64,000 nucleotides of DNA from Microvirga pakistanensis (GTDB lineage Bacteria > Pseudomonadota > Alphaproteobacteria > Rhizobiales > Beijerinckiaceae): NCBI RefSeq assembly GCF_004458765.1, contig NZ_SPJX01000296.1:1-64000 (forward strand), in the 5' to 3' direction. The notes beneath the pieces were generated by a model. The model had not been told where the DNA came from. It saw nothing but the letters and a program-made list of their open reading frames with translations, and did no database searches. How positions within the stretch are numbered: position 1 is the first letter of the stretch; each line of letters opens with the position of its first letter. Shown here one piece after another: positions 27,679-38,029 of the stretch. The position numbers and the translations under genes were made by a program.

Positions 27679-28485
27679 TTACCCTTCCGCCGCGCGGGCG
27701 GCCTCGGCTTCCGCGCGCCTCTTCTCGACCATGCGGACGGAGAGGATGGACGCCTCGTAGAGAAGCAGGGTGGGGATCGCGAGCGCGAACTGGCTGATCA
27801 CGTCCGGAGGCGTCAGTACCGCCGCGATCACGAAGACGATCACGACGGCATAGCGCCGCTTGCTCTTGAGGAACTCCGAATCGATGATTCCGGCGCGGGC
27901 CAGCAGGGTCAGGATCACCGGCAGCTGGAAGCAGATGCCGAAGGCGAAGATCAGGGTCATGATCAGCGACAGGTACTCGCTGACCTTGGGCAGAAACTCG
28001 ATCGCCGGCGCATTGTCGGTCGCGAGCTGCTGCATGCCGACCGAGAAGCGCATCAGCAGCGGCATGGCGATAAAGTACACGCAGGCCGCGCCGACCGCGA
28101 AGAGAACCGGCGTCGCGACGAGATACGGCAGGAAGGCCCGCCGCTCGTTCTTGTAGAGGCCGGGTGCCACGAACTTGTAGATCTGGGCGGCGATCACCGG
28201 AAAGGCCAGGAAGCCCGCGCCGAAGGCCGCGACCTGTATCTGGGTGAACAGGTATTCGAGCCCGTGGGTATAGACGAGGTGGGCCCTCTCCGGCGAGCCG
28301 ACCGCGAGCACATAGGGCCACACCAGCGCGTTGTAGATGTACTTGGCGCCTGCGAAGCAGACGAAGAACATGGCGACGAACGCCACCATCGCCTTGATCA
28401 GGCGCGAGCGCAGCTCGGTCAGATGTTCGATCAGAGGCGCGCGCGATGCCTCGACCTCATCCTCTTCAATCGGGGCGGTGGTCAT
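27679..28485 (-). CDS. tatC: Twin-arginine translocase subunit TatC
   Basis: A 268-residue inner-membrane protein that binds the signal peptides of folded Tat substrates. The N-terminal LIEHLTELRSRLI is the TatC signature. Six hydrophobic helices follow, with FKFVAPGLY-type (YKFVAPGLYKNER) and LTPPDVISQF motifs. The start overlaps the tatB stop (TGATG). The C-terminal tail is charged and Ala-rich. Confidence 0.97.
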   Translation of the reverse strand: MTTAPIEEDEVEASRAPLIEHLTELRSRLIKAMVAFVAMFFVCFAGAKYIYNALVWPYVLAVGSPERAHLVYTHGLEYLFTQIQVAAFGAGFLAFPVIAAQIYKFVAPGLYKNERRAFLPYLVATPVLFAVGAACVYFIAMPLLMRFSVGMQQLATDNAPAIEFLPKVSEYLSLIMTLIFAFGICFQLPVILTLLARAGIIDSEFLKSKRRYAVVIVFVIAAVLTPPDVISQFALAIPTLLLYEASILSVRMVEKRRAEAEAARAAEG

Positions 28486-29015
28486 CAGGCCTTTGCGTCC
28501 GGTTTCTCAAGGGCCGCTTCTGGAACGGCAGCAGCTTTCCGCGCCTCGGCCTCTGCCTCACGGCGGAGGGATTCGGCAATGGCTTCGGCCGGGTCGTCCA
28601 TCGGCGGCGGCGGCAGATCGATCAGCGGATCGGGCGGCGCAGGGGCGCGGCCTTCGACGATGGCCTGGATCGAGGCATCACCCGTCGGCTGCTGCGCAGG
28701 CGGCTCGGCTGCTGCCGTCACCGGCGCCTCGACGGCCCCCTTCAGCTCGTCCCGGATCTTCTGCATGGGGTTGAAGTTCGTGGTGTTGAGGTTGGAGACG
28801 GAGTCGTTCACGCCCTGGAGCTGCTTCTTGACCTCGTCGAGCTCGGCCTCGCGGATCGCCTCGTTGAACTGCCCCTGGAACTCCGCCGCCATGCGGCGAA
28901 GCTTGCCCGTGACCTGTCCGACTGTCCGCAAGGCGCGCGGCAGGTCCTTCGGGCCAATCACAATCAGCGCAACGGCGCCGATCACCATGACCTCACCCCA
29001 GCTCATGTCCAACAT
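28485..29015 (-). CDS. tatB: Twin-arginine translocase subunit TatB
   Basis: 176 residues: one short N-terminal membrane helix (about 5-20, beginning MLDMSWGEVMVIGAVALIVI), the hinge GPKDLPRALR, an amphipathic helix to about 75 and a long Pro/Ala/Glu-rich tail. The glutamate at residue 8 (GE) is typical of TatB. It sits 60 bases after tatA and overlaps tatC by one base. Confidence 0.95.
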   Translation of the reverse strand: MLDMSWGEVMVIGAVALIVIGPKDLPRALRTVGQVTGKLRRMAAEFQGQFNEAIREAELDEVKKQLQGVNDSVSNLNTTNFNPMQKIRDELKGAVEAPVTAAAEPPAQQPTGDASIQAIVEGRAPAPPDPLIDLPPPPMDDPAEAIAESLRREAEAEARKAAAVPEAALEKPDAKA

Positions 29016-29075
29016 GGCGTGGCCCCGACCCTGCCTTTACTCACCGCAGCCACGAGCGTGACCGCCACCGAAAAC

Positions 29076-29324
29076 TCAACCGACCTTGTGATCCGTCGTC
29101 GCGGCATTCGTCTGGGCGCCGGTGGCGCCCGCCTGATGGTCGAGCGTACGCACCGGCTCGGACGGCTGCACCGGCTTCGGCGCGTCGTCCTCGTTCATGC
29201 CCTTCTTGAAGGCCTTGATGCCCTTTGCGACATCGCCCATCAGGTCGGAGATCTTGCCCCGTCCGAACAGCAGGACGACGATCAGACCCACGACGATCCA
29301 GTGCCAAATACTAGCGCCACCCAT
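29076..29324 (-). CDS. tatA: Twin-arginine translocase subunit TatA
   Basis: 82 residues. A short membrane helix ([16 protein letters not shown]), then the conserved [24 protein letters not shown] amphipathic segment, and a hydrophilic tail. It oligomerises to form the Tat pore. AGGAG lies just before the ATG. An ABC ATPase gene precedes it by 56 bases on the same strand. Confidence 0.96.
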   Translation of the reverse strand: MGGASIWHWIVVGLIVVLLFGRGKISDLMGDVAKGIKAFKKGMNEDDAPKPVQPSEPVRTLDHQAGATGAQTNAATTDHKVG

Positions 29325-29380
29325 GGCAATCCTCCTGCGCCGTGACAGGCGCGGCTTTGGAATATGAAGTCGCGGCCAAC

Positions 29381-30505
29381 CTATGCGTCGGACGCGGCGA
29401 AAACAAGGACATCCTTTGGTCCAACCTCGATGCCCACATCCTGGCCTTCCTTGACGCCAACGGGATCGTGAACGCGGGCCTGGAGCGGACGCTCGAGTCC
29501 GGGCACGTCGATATGCACCAGATCGACCTCGCCGAGAAAGCGGCGTGATACCACACGTCCCGGCAGGCAGAAGCCGGAGGGCTTCAGCCGCACCCCCTGC
29601 GGCCGCACGCAGACGATGGCCGGGCCTTCGGGCAGATGCGGCGCCGGAAACACGCCCACGGCGCAGCTCACCTGCCCGTTCCGCACCTGGCCTTCGATCT
29701 CGTTGAAGTCGCAGAAAAACCGGGCGGCGAAGAGATTGACCGGGCTGCGGTAGATCTCCTCGGCGGTGCCCTGCTGGACGATGCTGCCTGCGCGCATCAG
29801 CACGATCCGATCGGCGATCCGCATGGCCTCTTCGGGATCGTGCGTGACCACGATGGTCGTCGCGCGGGTTTCCCGCAGGATCGCGACGGTCTCGTCCCGG
29901 ATGGCATCGCGCATGCGCCTGTCGAGGTTGGAGAACGGCTCATCCATGAGCAGCACGCCGGGTCTGGGCGCGATGGACCGCGCCAGCGCCACGCGCTGCT
30001 GCTCCCCGCCGGACAGGGTATGAGGAAATTCGTTCGCGTAATGATCGAGCCCCACGCGGGACAGAGCGCGGCGGGCCGCGATGCCGGCCTCGGCGGCCGA
30101 GAGATCCCCTAAGCCGAACATCACGTTCTGCAGGATCGTCATGTGCGGGAACAGGGCGTAGTCCTGGAACATGAGGCCGATGCCCCGCCGCTCCGGCTCC
30201 ACGAAGGTCTTCGCGCCGCTGACCTCGCGGCCGTCCATCAGCACCCGGCCCGAGGTGGGAGCCTCGACGCCCGCGGCGATGCGCAGGAGCGTGGTCTTGC
30301 CGCAGCCCGAATGGCCGAGAAGGCAGACGAGCTCTCCCGGCTCGACCGTCAGCGACACGCCGTTCAGAGCCTGGACGGCGTTGTAGGTCTGGACGATGTT
30401 CTCGAAGGCGAGCTGGGCCGGAATCGACGCGCCCGCCGTCCCGCGCTGCCCCCATCGGGGAAGCCTGAATCGGTCGCGGCCGGAGACGGCGGGCCTGTCG
30501 CTCAT
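29381..30505 (-). CDS. ABC transporter ATP-binding protein, FbpC/PotA-like
   Basis: A 374-residue importer ATPase. Walker [10 protein letters not shown] (about 64-72), Q-loop [11 protein letters not shown], signature LSGGEQQR, Walker B VLLMDEPF, and H-loop [12 protein letters not shown]-terminal TOBE-like domain runs from about 270. The closest recognisable type is the iron(III)/spermidine/sulfate importer ATPase. No permease or binding protein is nearby, so the substrate is unknown. The start overlaps the scpB stop by 4 bases (ATGA), so it is translationally coupled to chromosome-segregation genes, an odd setting. Confidence 0.9.
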   Translation of the reverse strand: MSDRPAVSGRDRFRLPRWGQRGTAGASIPAQLAFENIVQTYNAVQALNGVSLTVEPGELVCLLGHSGCGKTTLLRIAAGVEAPTSGRVLMDGREVSGAKTFVEPERRGIGLMFQDYALFPHMTILQNVMFGLGDLSAAEAGIAARRALSRVGLDHYANEFPHTLSGGEQQRVALARSIAPRPGVLLMDEPFSNLDRRMRDAIRDETVAILRETRATTIVVTHDPEEAMRIADRIVLMRAGSIVQQGTAEEIYRSPVNLFAARFFCDFNEIEGQVRNGQVSCAVGVFPAPHLPEGPAIVCVRPQGVRLKPSGFCLPGRVVSRRFLGEVDLVHIDVPGLERPLQARVHDPVGVKEGQDVGIEVGPKDVLVFAASDA

Positions 30506-31236
30506 TCGTCGTCGGTTCCGCGGGTGTCGGTCTGATGCATCTCGAGGGGCTCCTGGAAGAGATCGTCGTGGTCCAGAGGATCCTCGTCCGCGCGCAGGGC
30601 CTCCGCGTCGGAGGGAACCGGCACCGACATGCCCGACGGAACGCGGCCTTCGATGAAGCCAGCCCCCTTCAGCTCCTCGAGGCCCGGCAGGTCCTCGATG
30701 GCGTCGAGGCCGAAATGATCGAGGAAGGCGGGCGTGGTGCCGTAGGTCACGGGACGGCCCGGCACCTTGCGGCGGCCGCGAAGGCGTATCCAACCGGTCT
30801 CGAGCAGCAGGTCCAGGGTGCCCTTGGAGGTGGCCACGCCCCGGATCTCCTCGATCTCCGCGCGGGTCACCGGCTGATGATAGGCGATGATCGAGAGGGT
30901 CTCCATGGCGGCGCGGGAGAGTTTGCGCTGCTCGACCACGTCGCGGGCGAGCACGAAGGCCAGATCGCTTGCCGTGCGGAACGCCCATTTGCCCGCCACC
31001 CGGACGAGATTGACGCCCCGGAGCGCATAAAGCTCCTGAAGGTCGCGAAGGATCGCCTCGATATCCGCGCCCTCCGGCAGGCGGCCCGCCAGCTCCGCCG
31101 CGCTCAGCGGCGCGGCCGAGGCGAACAGGAGGGCCTCGGCAATGCGGATCGCCTCGCCGTGATCGGGCACGCGGCTCTCGGCCAGGGTCTCTGCGGACGC
31201 GTCCGCATCCTGCATTTCGGCTGTCTCGTCCATCAT
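30502..31236 (-). CDS. scpB: Segregation and condensation protein ScpB
   Basis: 244 residues that bridge the SMC-ScpA ring in chromosome compaction. Two winged-helix units span about 28-190: EALLFASAAPLSAAELAGRL and SRAAMETLSIIAYHQPVTRAEIEEIRG, followed by PGRPVTYGTTPAFLDHFGL, all typical of ScpB. An acidic C-terminal tail of about 40 residues is present. It overlaps scpA by 4 bases. Confidence 0.95.
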   Translation of the reverse strand: MMDETAEMQDADASAETLAESRVPDHGEAIRIAEALLFASAAPLSAAELAGRLPEGADIEAILRDLQELYALRGVNLVRVAGKWAFRTASDLAFVLARDVVEQRKLSRAAMETLSIIAYHQPVTRAEIEEIRGVATSKGTLDLLLETGWIRLRGRRKVPGRPVTYGTTPAFLDHFGLDAIEDLPGLEELKGAGFIEGRVPSGMSVPVPSDAEALRADEDPLDHDDLFQEPLEMHQTDTRGTDDE

Positions 31237-32042
31237 GACGGGGCTCCTGTCTCGGCCGGGTCGGCAACAGACTTGACCCAGACCGGGGCGAAGGCTTCAT
31301 CCTGCCTGACCGTGAGCTTGCCCTCCCGGACCATTTCAAGGGTCGCCGACAGGGCCGAGGCCAGAATGGTCGGCCGCATGGAAGGCTCGACCATGTATTC
31401 CACCAGATAGGTATCGAGCGTCACCCAATCGCTTAGATGCCCCACGAGGCGCTCCAGGGCCTCGCGCGCATCGACGAGGGACCACACGGTCCGCTTGTGC
31501 AGGGACACCCGGCTGTTGAACTGCACCTGCCTCTGCTGGGCATAGGCCTTGAGCAGGTCGTAGAGGCCCGCCTCGTAGCGGGAGTTCCTGTTGACGACCA
31601 CGGGTTCCGGTGCGCCACGGGCGAAGACGTCGCGGCCCAGGAGCGACCGCTCGCCGAGCTTTCTGGCGGCCTCGCGGATGGCCTCCAGACGTTTCAGGCG
31701 GAGGGCCAGGGCGGTGGCCAGTTCCTCTGCGCTCGGCTCCTCGCCTTTCGGAGGTTCAGGCAGCAGGAGGCGGGACTTGAGATAGGCGAGCCAGGCCGCC
31801 ATCACGAGGTAATCGGCCGCAAGCTCGAGGCGCATGCGGCGCGCCTCCTCGATGAAGGCGATGTACTGCTCGGCCAGGGCCAGGATCGAAATGCGGTGCA
31901 GGTCCACTTTCTGGCGGCGGGCAAGCTCCAGCAGCAGATCGAGCGGACCCTCGAAACCGTCCACGTCGACGAGGAGCGCGGGTTCGCCGTCCGCGCGCTC
32001 GGCGACAGGCTCGACATCCTCGAACGGTAGGGGCTTGGCCAT
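31233..32042 (-). CDS. scpA: Segregation and condensation protein ScpA
   Basis: The 269-residue kleisin subunit of the SMC complex. It starts with the N-terminal kleisin motif FEGPLDLLLELARRQKVDL (about 29-47), then YLVMAAWLAYLKSRLLLP (about 80-97), and ends with a C-terminal winged helix containing ATLEMVREGKL. An acidic extension of about 25 residues precedes the domain. It overlaps scpB by 4 bases and follows nagZ by 40 bases. Confidence 0.95.
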   Translation of the reverse strand: MAKPLPFEDVEPVAERADGEPALLVDVDGFEGPLDLLLELARRQKVDLHRISILALAEQYIAFIEEARRMRLELAADYLVMAAWLAYLKSRLLLPEPPKGEEPSAEELATALALRLKRLEAIREAARKLGERSLLGRDVFARGAPEPVVVNRNSRYEAGLYDLLKAYAQQRQVQFNSRVSLHKRTVWSLVDAREALERLVGHLSDWVTLDTYLVEYMVEPSMRPTILASALSATLEMVREGKLTVRQDEAFAPVWVKSVADPAETGAPS

Positions 32043-32082
32043 GGGCGATACTCGGCTGCGCGGGGGCTCGACCTTGCGGCGG

Positions 32083-33102
32083 TTAAGACGTCATCGCAAG
32101 TGCCGCGTCGAGTCTCGCACGGGCATCCACAGGGTCGAGCGGCTCCGGCTCGTGCCGGATGCGGGCGAGCGCCGCCTCGGCCCGGCGCAGGGCCGCGCCG
32201 TCCAGAACCGGGGCCGCCTCGGCCACGGCCGCCATTTCGTCCATCTGGCCGTTGCAATGCAGGGCGATGTCGCAGCCCGCCGCGAAGGCAGCCTCGGTCT
32301 TCTCGCGGAAGGAGCCCGACAGGGCCTTCATGGACAGGTCGTCGGTCATGAGAAGCCCGTCATAACCGATATGGCCGCGTATGATGTCGCGGACGACGAT
32401 CGGAGAGGTCGTTGCGGGCCGCTCCGGATCGAGGGCCGTGTAGACCACGTGGGCGGTCATCGCGAGCGGCATGTCCGTGAGCATGCGGAAGGGCGCGAAA
32501 TCGTGGCGCTCCAGCTCTTCGCGCGAGGCCTCGACCACCGGAAGGGCCAGATGGCTGTCGGCGCCGGCCCGGCCATGGCCGGGAATGTGCTTGACCACCG
32601 GCAGGACGCCGCCCGCCAGGAGCCCCTCGGCGGCGGCGCGGCCGAGCACGGCCACCTTGTCCGGGGTCTTGCCATAGGCCCGATCGCCGATGACGTCGTG
32701 CGCTCCGGGGGACGGCACGTCGAGCACCGGCAGGCAATCCACCGTCACGCCGACGGCACGCAGATCGTGGGCGATCAGCCGCGCGCCGAGACGCGCCAGC
32801 TCCCGCTGCACCAGGGGATCGTTGGCATGGACAGCGCCATAGGTGGCGCCGGAGGGGTATTTCGGCCAATGGGGAGGGCCCATGCGCTGAACCCGGCCGC
32901 CTTCCTGATCGATCAGGATCGGGGCGTCCTCCCGGCCGACAGCCTCCCTTAAGGACGCGCAGAGCGCCCTCACCTGCCCGGGCGTGTCGATATTCCGCCG
33001 GAACAGGATGAAGCCCCAGGGGGCCGCCTCCTTGAAGAAGGCGATCTCGTCGGGGGTCAGCTCGGTGCCGGAGCATCCGGCAATAAAGGCACGGGTTTTC
33101 AT
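32083..33102 (-). CDS. nagZ: Beta-N-acetylhexosaminidase NagZ (GH3)
   Basis: A 339-residue cytoplasmic glycosidase that removes GlcNAc from 1,6-anhydro-muropeptides in cell-wall recycling. The GH3 motifs are ILIDQEGGRVQRM (about 61-73), KHIPGHGRAGADSHLALP (about 170-187, with the catalytic His/Asp pair) and MTDDLSMKALSG (about 249-260, nucleophile Asp). There is no signal peptide, as expected. Its product can affect beta-lactamase induction in some bacteria. It lies 64 bases after the SPOR gene. Confidence 0.95.
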   Translation of the reverse strand: MKTRAFIAGCSGTELTPDEIAFFKEAAPWGFILFRRNIDTPGQVRALCASLREAVGREDAPILIDQEGGRVQRMGPPHWPKYPSGATYGAVHANDPLVQRELARLGARLIAHDLRAVGVTVDCLPVLDVPSPGAHDVIGDRAYGKTPDKVAVLGRAAAEGLLAGGVLPVVKHIPGHGRAGADSHLALPVVEASREELERHDFAPFRMLTDMPLAMTAHVVYTALDPERPATTSPIVVRDIIRGHIGYDGLLMTDDLSMKALSGSFREKTEAAFAAGCDIALHCNGQMDEMAAVAEAAPVLDGAALRRAEAALARIRHEPEPLDPVDARARLDAALAMTS

Positions 33103-33166
33103 GCCCGCGCCTTAAGTCCCTTCATGGAACCGGTCAAGAAGTCTTGTCGGCCTCGTTCCGGCGAAC

Positions 33167-34612
33167 CTAGTTCTTGGCCACGAAGCACTGGCCGCCCTGC
33201 CCCTGCAGCTTGGAGCAGAGAGAGGAAGCCTCTTCCCGCGACATCGGTCCGACCCGGACGCGATAGATCGTGTTGCCGTTCACCTCGGCCTTGCGGATCA
33301 GGGACGACCGGCCTTCGAGGTCCGGGTATTTCCGCTGATAGGAGGCGAAGGCCGATTCCGCGGCCCCTTCCGAATTGGCGAGACCCAGCTGGACGGCATA
33401 GCCGCCGACCGATGTCGTCGTGTCCGCCGGTGCCACCGGAACGGGCTGGGCCGAGGCCACCCGTTGCGGAGCCGGCGCTGCGGCAGGCGTGGCGTCCACC
33501 GGGGCCGCAACCGGCGCGGGCTTCGGCGCCGGGGCGGGCGTTGCCGGAGCCGCGACAGGCGTGGCCGAGGCAGCCTTGGGCTGGGCTGCAGCTGTCTGCG
33601 CCGCTGCGGGCTGGGCTGCAGCCGGCATGGTCATGGTCGGGACAGGGGCCCGAGCCGGTTGCGCAGGGGCGGCTTCCGGCGCGCCGACCACGGTGCCGTC
33701 GGGCCTGATCGTGACGGTGCGAACCTTGCGCGGCTCGCCGAGATTCAAGCTGTTGGAGCCGCTGCGGCCAGGAGAAGCGGCGCCCGGGACGGTCGCGCCC
33801 GTCGCGTCGGCCGTCGCGGAACCGCCGCTGGAGTACACCGCCTGCTTCACGTCGACGGGCTGTTCCTCACGGTTCACCACCTTGGTGTCGGTGTTCTGCG
33901 TGCGCTCGTAGATCTGCTTGTTCTGATTGGGGATTTCGACCCCGCCTGGATTCTGCGGCTGCACCTTGACCGGATCCTTGGTCGCCTGAACCAGAATCGG
34001 TTCACGGCCTGCCGGGCCGGAGGAACCCGTGACCACATAGGCTCCGGCGCCGCCGATGGCGATCGCGCCGACGATCGCACCCATGGCCACCAAGCCCTTG
34101 CGGGAGCGCTGCCGCTTGATCGCCGGATAATTGAGGCGCTCGGGCTGAGGATAATCGTCCCGGCCGTAGCCCTCCTCGTCATAATACCCGTCCCCCTGCG
34201 CGTCCCGATGATCGGACACTTGGTGGTAGGCCGAAGCCGGCTCGTCATAGGCGTAAGCCTGAGCGTGACCGCGCGGGGCCTCGGGCTGGGCATAACCGCC
34301 CAGTTGGACATCCGGCGCCTCGAACGAGGGCTGGCGCGCCTGAGGCGGAGCCGGACGCGAGCGGGGCGTCACAGTGTCGCGGTCTGCGAAGAGGCCATCG
34401 ACCGCAGAGGGCTGCTGGCGTGGGCGCGCAGCGCCGTCATTGGCCAAAATGGCCTGAAAAGGGTCGTCCTGGCCCACAATTCGGGCGAGTTCCGCCAACG
34501 GATCGTTGCGCGTTGCGGCGGCGGACTTGGGTGGGGGGGAGCCCGCCTGGGCAAGGTGCTGCTCGATCTCGTTGAGATCGACCGCAAAACGGGGCTTCGG
34601 TGATTCGCTCAT
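33167..34612 (-). CDS. SPOR domain membrane protein
   Basis: 481 residues. A hydrophilic cytoplasmic region of about 170 residues is followed by a single membrane helix (about 175-197, GLVAMGAIVGAIAIGGAGAYVV). A long Ala/Pro-rich periplasmic linker follows, and a C-terminal SPOR domain at about 405-480 (GGYAVQLGLANSEGAAESAF...RVRVGPMSREEASSLC). SPOR domains bind denuded glycan strands at the septum, so a division or cell-wall role is likely. Its place between argS and nagZ is standard in Rhizobiales. Confidence 0.92.
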   Translation of the reverse strand: MSESPKPRFAVDLNEIEQHLAQAGSPPPKSAAATRNDPLAELARIVGQDDPFQAILANDGAARPRQQPSAVDGLFADRDTVTPRSRPAPPQARQPSFEAPDVQLGGYAQPEAPRGHAQAYAYDEPASAYHQVSDHRDAQGDGYYDEEGYGRDDYPQPERLNYPAIKRQRSRKGLVAMGAIVGAIAIGGAGAYVVTGSSGPAGREPILVQATKDPVKVQPQNPGGVEIPNQNKQIYERTQNTDTKVVNREEQPVDVKQAVYSSGGSATADATGATVPGAASPGRSGSNSLNLGEPRKVRTVTIRPDGTVVGAPEAAPAQPARAPVPTMTMPAAAQPAAAQTAAAQPKAASATPVAAPATPAPAPKPAPVAAPVDATPAAAPAPQRVASAQPVPVAPADTTTSVGGYAVQLGLANSEGAAESAFASYQRKYPDLEGRSSLIRKAEVNGNTIYRVRVGPMSREEASSLCSKLQGQGGQCFVAKN

Positions 34613-34720
34613 GCGCCGGTTCTCCAGTTACGCGACAGAAGCCCTAAAACGCTCCGCCGGCACGACGTTACGGTATCCGGCACGAACACTTCCCAAGCAG
34701 TTGATCCGCTTGGGAAAATG

Positions 34721-36481
34721 TTAGCGCATTTCATCGGGTGCCGTAACGCCCAGGATCGCGAGGCCGGATGCGAGCACCCCCTTTAGGGCATGCACGAGAG
34801 CAAGCCTCGCTTTCGTTGAATCTTTATCAGTTAGATTAACAAAGCGTAATTGCGGCAAGTCTTTGCCCTTGTTCCATAGGCTATGGAAGGCGCTGGCGAG
34901 GTCATAGAGGTAGAAGGCGACCCGGTGCGGCTCGTGAGCCTCGGCCGCCGATTCCACTGTCCGCGGGAACTGAGCGATGCGGTGAATGAGGTCCGCTTCC
35001 GCCTCGTCGCTCAGAATCGCCAGATCAGCCTTCTGGAGCTCGGCCGCCGAAAAGTCCTCGCCCGGATAGGCCTCCGCCGCCTGACGGAAGATCGAGGCGC
35101 AGCGGGCGTGGGCGTATTGCACGTAGAAGACCGGGTTGTCCTTGGACTGCTCGACCACCTTCGCGAGGTCGAAGTCCAGGGTGGCGTCGTTCTTGCGGAA
35201 GATCATCATGAAGCGCACCGCGTCCCGGCCCACCTCGTCCACCACGTCGCGCAGGGTCACGAAGTCCCCGGAGCGCTTCGACATCTTCACCGGCTCGCCG
35301 CCCCGCAGGAGCTTGACGAGCTGGCAGAGCTTCACGTCGAGGTCGCCCCTGTTGTCCGTGACCGCCTTCACGGCCGCCTGCATGCGCTTGACGTAGCCGC
35401 CGTGATCGGCGCCCCATACGTCGATCATGGAGGCGAAGCCGCGCTCGTACTTGGAGCGGTGATAGGCGATGTCCGAGGCGAAGTAGGTGTAGGAACCGTC
35501 CGACTTCAGCAGCGGACGATCGACTTCGTCGCCGAAGGCGGTCGCGCGGAACAGAAGCTGCTCGCGGTCCTCCCAATCCTCGTCCTTCTGGCCCTTGGGG
35601 GGCGGCAGGCGGCCCATATAGACGAGGTCGCGGGAACGCAGGTCCTCGATCAGCTTCTTCACCTGATCCTCGGCCCCAAGCTGCAGGGAGCGCTCGGAAA
35701 AGAACACGTCGTGGTGGATGTTGAGCACCGCGAGGTCGTTGCGGATCATCTCCATCATGGCGTCGATGGCGGCCTCGCGGACCAGCGGCAGCCACTCGGC
35801 CTCCGGCTTGTCGAGCAGGCCCTGGCCATGGTCCCGGGCGAGCCGTTCGCCGACGGGCTTGAGGTAATCGCCCGGATAGAGCCCCTCGGGGATCTCGCCG
35901 ATCTCCTGGCCCAGGGCTTCCTTGTAGCGAAGGTAGGCCGAGCGGGCGAGCACATCGACCTGCGCACCCGCGTCGTTGATGTAGTACTCGCGGGTCACCT
36001 TGTAGCCGGCGAAGTCGAGGAGGCCGGCGAGCGCGTCGCCGAACACGGCGCCGCGGCAATGCCCCACATGCATCGGGCCCGTTGGATTGGCCGAGACGTA
36101 TTCCACGTTGACGGCGGTGCCGCCCCCCTGCCCGCTCCGGCCGAATCCGGCGGTGTCCACCACGGCGGCGCGCAGCACCTCGTGCATGAGAGCGGGAGCA
36201 AGGCGGATATTGATGAAGCCGGGGCCCGCGATCTCCACCGTGGTGACGCGCGGGTCTTGCCTCAGGTCGGCCACGAGCAGCTCGGCGAGCGCGCGCGGGT
36301 TCATGCGCGCCTCCTTGGCCAGCACCATGGCGGCGTTGGTGGCGAGATCGCCGTGGGAGGGGTCGCGCGGCGGCTCGACCACGACGCGGCTCACGTCGAG
36401 CCCCGCTGGAATCTTCCCCTCGCCGGCCAGACGGCCAAGCGCATCGGCAACCCGCTTCTCAAACAACGCGAAAATGTTCAT
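34721..36481 (-). CDS. argS: Arginyl-tRNA synthetase
   Basis: A 586-residue class I synthetase. An N-terminal additional domain spans about 1-115. The HIGH-type motif is [15 protein letters not shown] (about 130-145) and the KMSK motif is [13 protein letters not shown] (about 395-407), followed by an alpha-helical DALR anticodon-binding domain ending in [13 protein letters not shown]. The canonical start is [11 protein letters not shown]. It leads the minus-strand run towards the SPOR gene. Confidence 0.97.
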   Translation of the reverse strand: MNIFALFEKRVADALGRLAGEGKIPAGLDVSRVVVEPPRDPSHGDLATNAAMVLAKEARMNPRALAELLVADLRQDPRVTTVEIAGPGFINIRLAPALMHEVLRAAVVDTAGFGRSGQGGGTAVNVEYVSANPTGPMHVGHCRGAVFGDALAGLLDFAGYKVTREYYINDAGAQVDVLARSAYLRYKEALGQEIGEIPEGLYPGDYLKPVGERLARDHGQGLLDKPEAEWLPLVREAAIDAMMEMIRNDLAVLNIHHDVFFSERSLQLGAEDQVKKLIEDLRSRDLVYMGRLPPPKGQKDEDWEDREQLLFRATAFGDEVDRPLLKSDGSYTYFASDIAYHRSKYERGFASMIDVWGADHGGYVKRMQAAVKAVTDNRGDLDVKLCQLVKLLRGGEPVKMSKRSGDFVTLRDVVDEVGRDAVRFMMIFRKNDATLDFDLAKVVEQSKDNPVFYVQYAHARCASIFRQAAEAYPGEDFSAAELQKADLAILSDEAEADLIHRIAQFPRTVESAAEAHEPHRVAFYLYDLASAFHSLWNKGKDLPQLRFVNLTDKDSTKARLALVHALKGVLASGLAILGVTAPDEMR

Positions 36482-36532
36482 GGTACTTCATCTCAATGAC
36501 CGGCCTAACCCAGTCGACAAAACCGCTTCGCA

Positions 36533-36645
36533 AGCCCTCATCCTGAGGAGGCCTTTAGGCCGTCTCAAAGGACGAGGGCGTCTCCAGCATCCTCTGGATC
36601 ACCCTTCGAGACGCCGCTTCGCGGCTCCTCAGGATGAGGTCTGCG
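36533..36645. repeat. Intergenic palindromic repeat, family E
   Basis: CCCTCATCCTGAGGAGGCC...GGCCGTCTCAAAGGACGAGGG, then a second unit with CATCCTCTGGATCACCCTTCGAGACGCCGC and GCGGCTCCTCAGGATGAGG. This CCTCATCCTGAGGAG motif is a frequent Rhizobiales element. It occupies the dgt-argS gap. Confidence 0.8.
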
Positions 36646-36673
36646 GGCAGACTTTCAAAAGGCTCAGCCGCGC

Positions 36674-37888
36674 CTAACGCAAGTCCGGCGTCACGTCAAA
36701 CAGGCGCCGGTGTTCAAGGATCGCATATCGGTCCGTCATTCCGGCGATGTAATCCGCCACCCGGCGCGCGAGGCGCGCCTCGTCGTCCTCCGGCAGGTCC
36801 GCCTGCCACTCCTCCGGCATCAGCCGCGGCTCCGCCTTGAAGCGGCGGAACAGGTCCCGCAGCACCTGATCGGCCTGGGCCCGGACCCGCATCACCTCGG
36901 GATGGCGGTACATGCGGGCATAGAGGAAGCGCTTGATGGCGGCGTCCGCCTCGCGCATGGGCTTGGAGAAGCAGACCATCGTCTCGCCGGCCCGGCGGAT
37001 CTCCTCGGCGGATCGGGGCGACAGGGCCGCGATGCGCCGATCGCCCTCGGCCACCACATCCTCCACGAAGCGCGTGATGACCCGGCGGACCAGCTCGTGG
37101 ATGCGCCGCGACAGGTCGAGGCCCGGCCAGCGCCCGTCGACCTCGGTCAGGATCTCGTCGAGGAGCGGCACCTCGCGCAGGTCGTCGATCCTGAACAAGC
37201 CCGCCCTGAGGCCGTCGTCGATGTCGTGGGCGTCATAGGCGATGTCGTCGGCGATCGCCGCGGCCTGGGCCTCGCCGCTGGCGAAGGTGGCGAGTTCCAG
37301 GTCCTGAACCGCATTGTATTCAGTGATGGCGAGCGGCACGCCGCGCTCGGCATAGCGCAGGGTCGGCCCCCCCTGCGTATCGAGCAGCGGCCCGTTGTGC
37401 TTGACCAGACCCTCCAGGGTCTCCCAGGTGAGGTTGAGCCCGTCATAGTCCGGATAGCGCCGCTCCAGGCGGGTGACGATCCTGAGCGCCTGGGCATTGT
37501 GGTCGAAGCCGCCGAACCCCGCCATGCACTCCTCGAGCGTGTCCTCGCCCGTATGACCGAAAGGCGTGTGCCCGAGGTCGTGGGACAGCGCCAGGGCCTC
37601 GGCAAGGTCCTCGTCGAGGCCCAGCGACCGCGCCAGGGCCCGGGCGATCTGGCTCACCTCGATGGTATGGGTCAGGCGGGTCCGGAAGTGGTCGCCCTCA
37701 TGGTAGACGAACACCTGCGTCTTGTGCTTGAGCCGCCGGAACGCCGACGAATGGATGATCCGGTCGCGGTCGCGCTGGAACTCGCTGCGGGTCGGCGAGA
37801 CCGGCGTGGGATAAAGCCGTCCGCGGCTCGCCCACGGATCGCAGGCATACGGGGCTCGCCATCTCTCGCCAAAGGGCCGCACGATCAT
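36674..37888 (-). CDS. dgt: Deoxyguanosinetriphosphate triphosphohydrolase-like protein
   Basis: A 404-residue HD-domain protein that cleaves dNTPs to deoxynucleoside and triphosphate. The N-terminal [21 protein letters not shown] is the family signature. HD residues are in [19 protein letters not shown] and [18 protein letters not shown] (about 100-117), and a third element is [17 protein letters not shown] (about 200). It belongs to the shorter group common in alphaproteobacteria. It is divergent from erpA. Confidence 0.93.
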   Translation of the reverse strand: MIVRPFGERWRAPYACDPWASRGRLYPTPVSPTRSEFQRDRDRIIHSSAFRRLKHKTQVFVYHEGDHFRTRLTHTIEVSQIARALARSLGLDEDLAEALALSHDLGHTPFGHTGEDTLEECMAGFGGFDHNAQALRIVTRLERRYPDYDGLNLTWETLEGLVKHNGPLLDTQGGPTLRYAERGVPLAITEYNAVQDLELATFASGEAQAAAIADDIAYDAHDIDDGLRAGLFRIDDLREVPLLDEILTEVDGRWPGLDLSRRIHELVRRVITRFVEDVVAEGDRRIAALSPRSAEEIRRAGETMVCFSKPMREADAAIKRFLYARMYRHPEVMRVRAQADQVLRDLFRRFKAEPRLMPEEWQADLPEDDEARLARRVADYIAGMTDRYAILEHRRLFDVTPDLR

Positions 37889-37928
37889 TCCCGGGTTGAA
37901 GCCTCGTCAGGGCGCACTTACCTTGCTC

Positions 37929-37992
37929 TTAGAGCATGAATCGGAAAAGCGGCACCCGGTTTTCTGACAAAATCATGTAAATCAAGAGCTTG
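37929..37992. repeat. Intergenic palindrome, family C
   Basis: TTAGAGCATGAATCGGAAAAG-CGGCACCCGG-TTTTCTGACAAAATCATGTAAATCAAGAGCT, a degenerate copy of the common Rhizobiales element AGAGCATGATCCGGAAAAG...CTTTTCCG...ATCATGCT. It lies in the dgt/erpA divergent gap and therefore near both promoters. Confidence 0.75.
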
Positions 37993-38029
37993 TCCAATAC
38001 TTATGTCCTCTCAAGGACCGGAAGTACCC

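Noticed and set aside
26554..29061. 835-codon open frame antisense to serS, tatC and tatB
   Set aside because: It spans three genes and their repeat-filled gaps, with no domain or ribosome-binding site.
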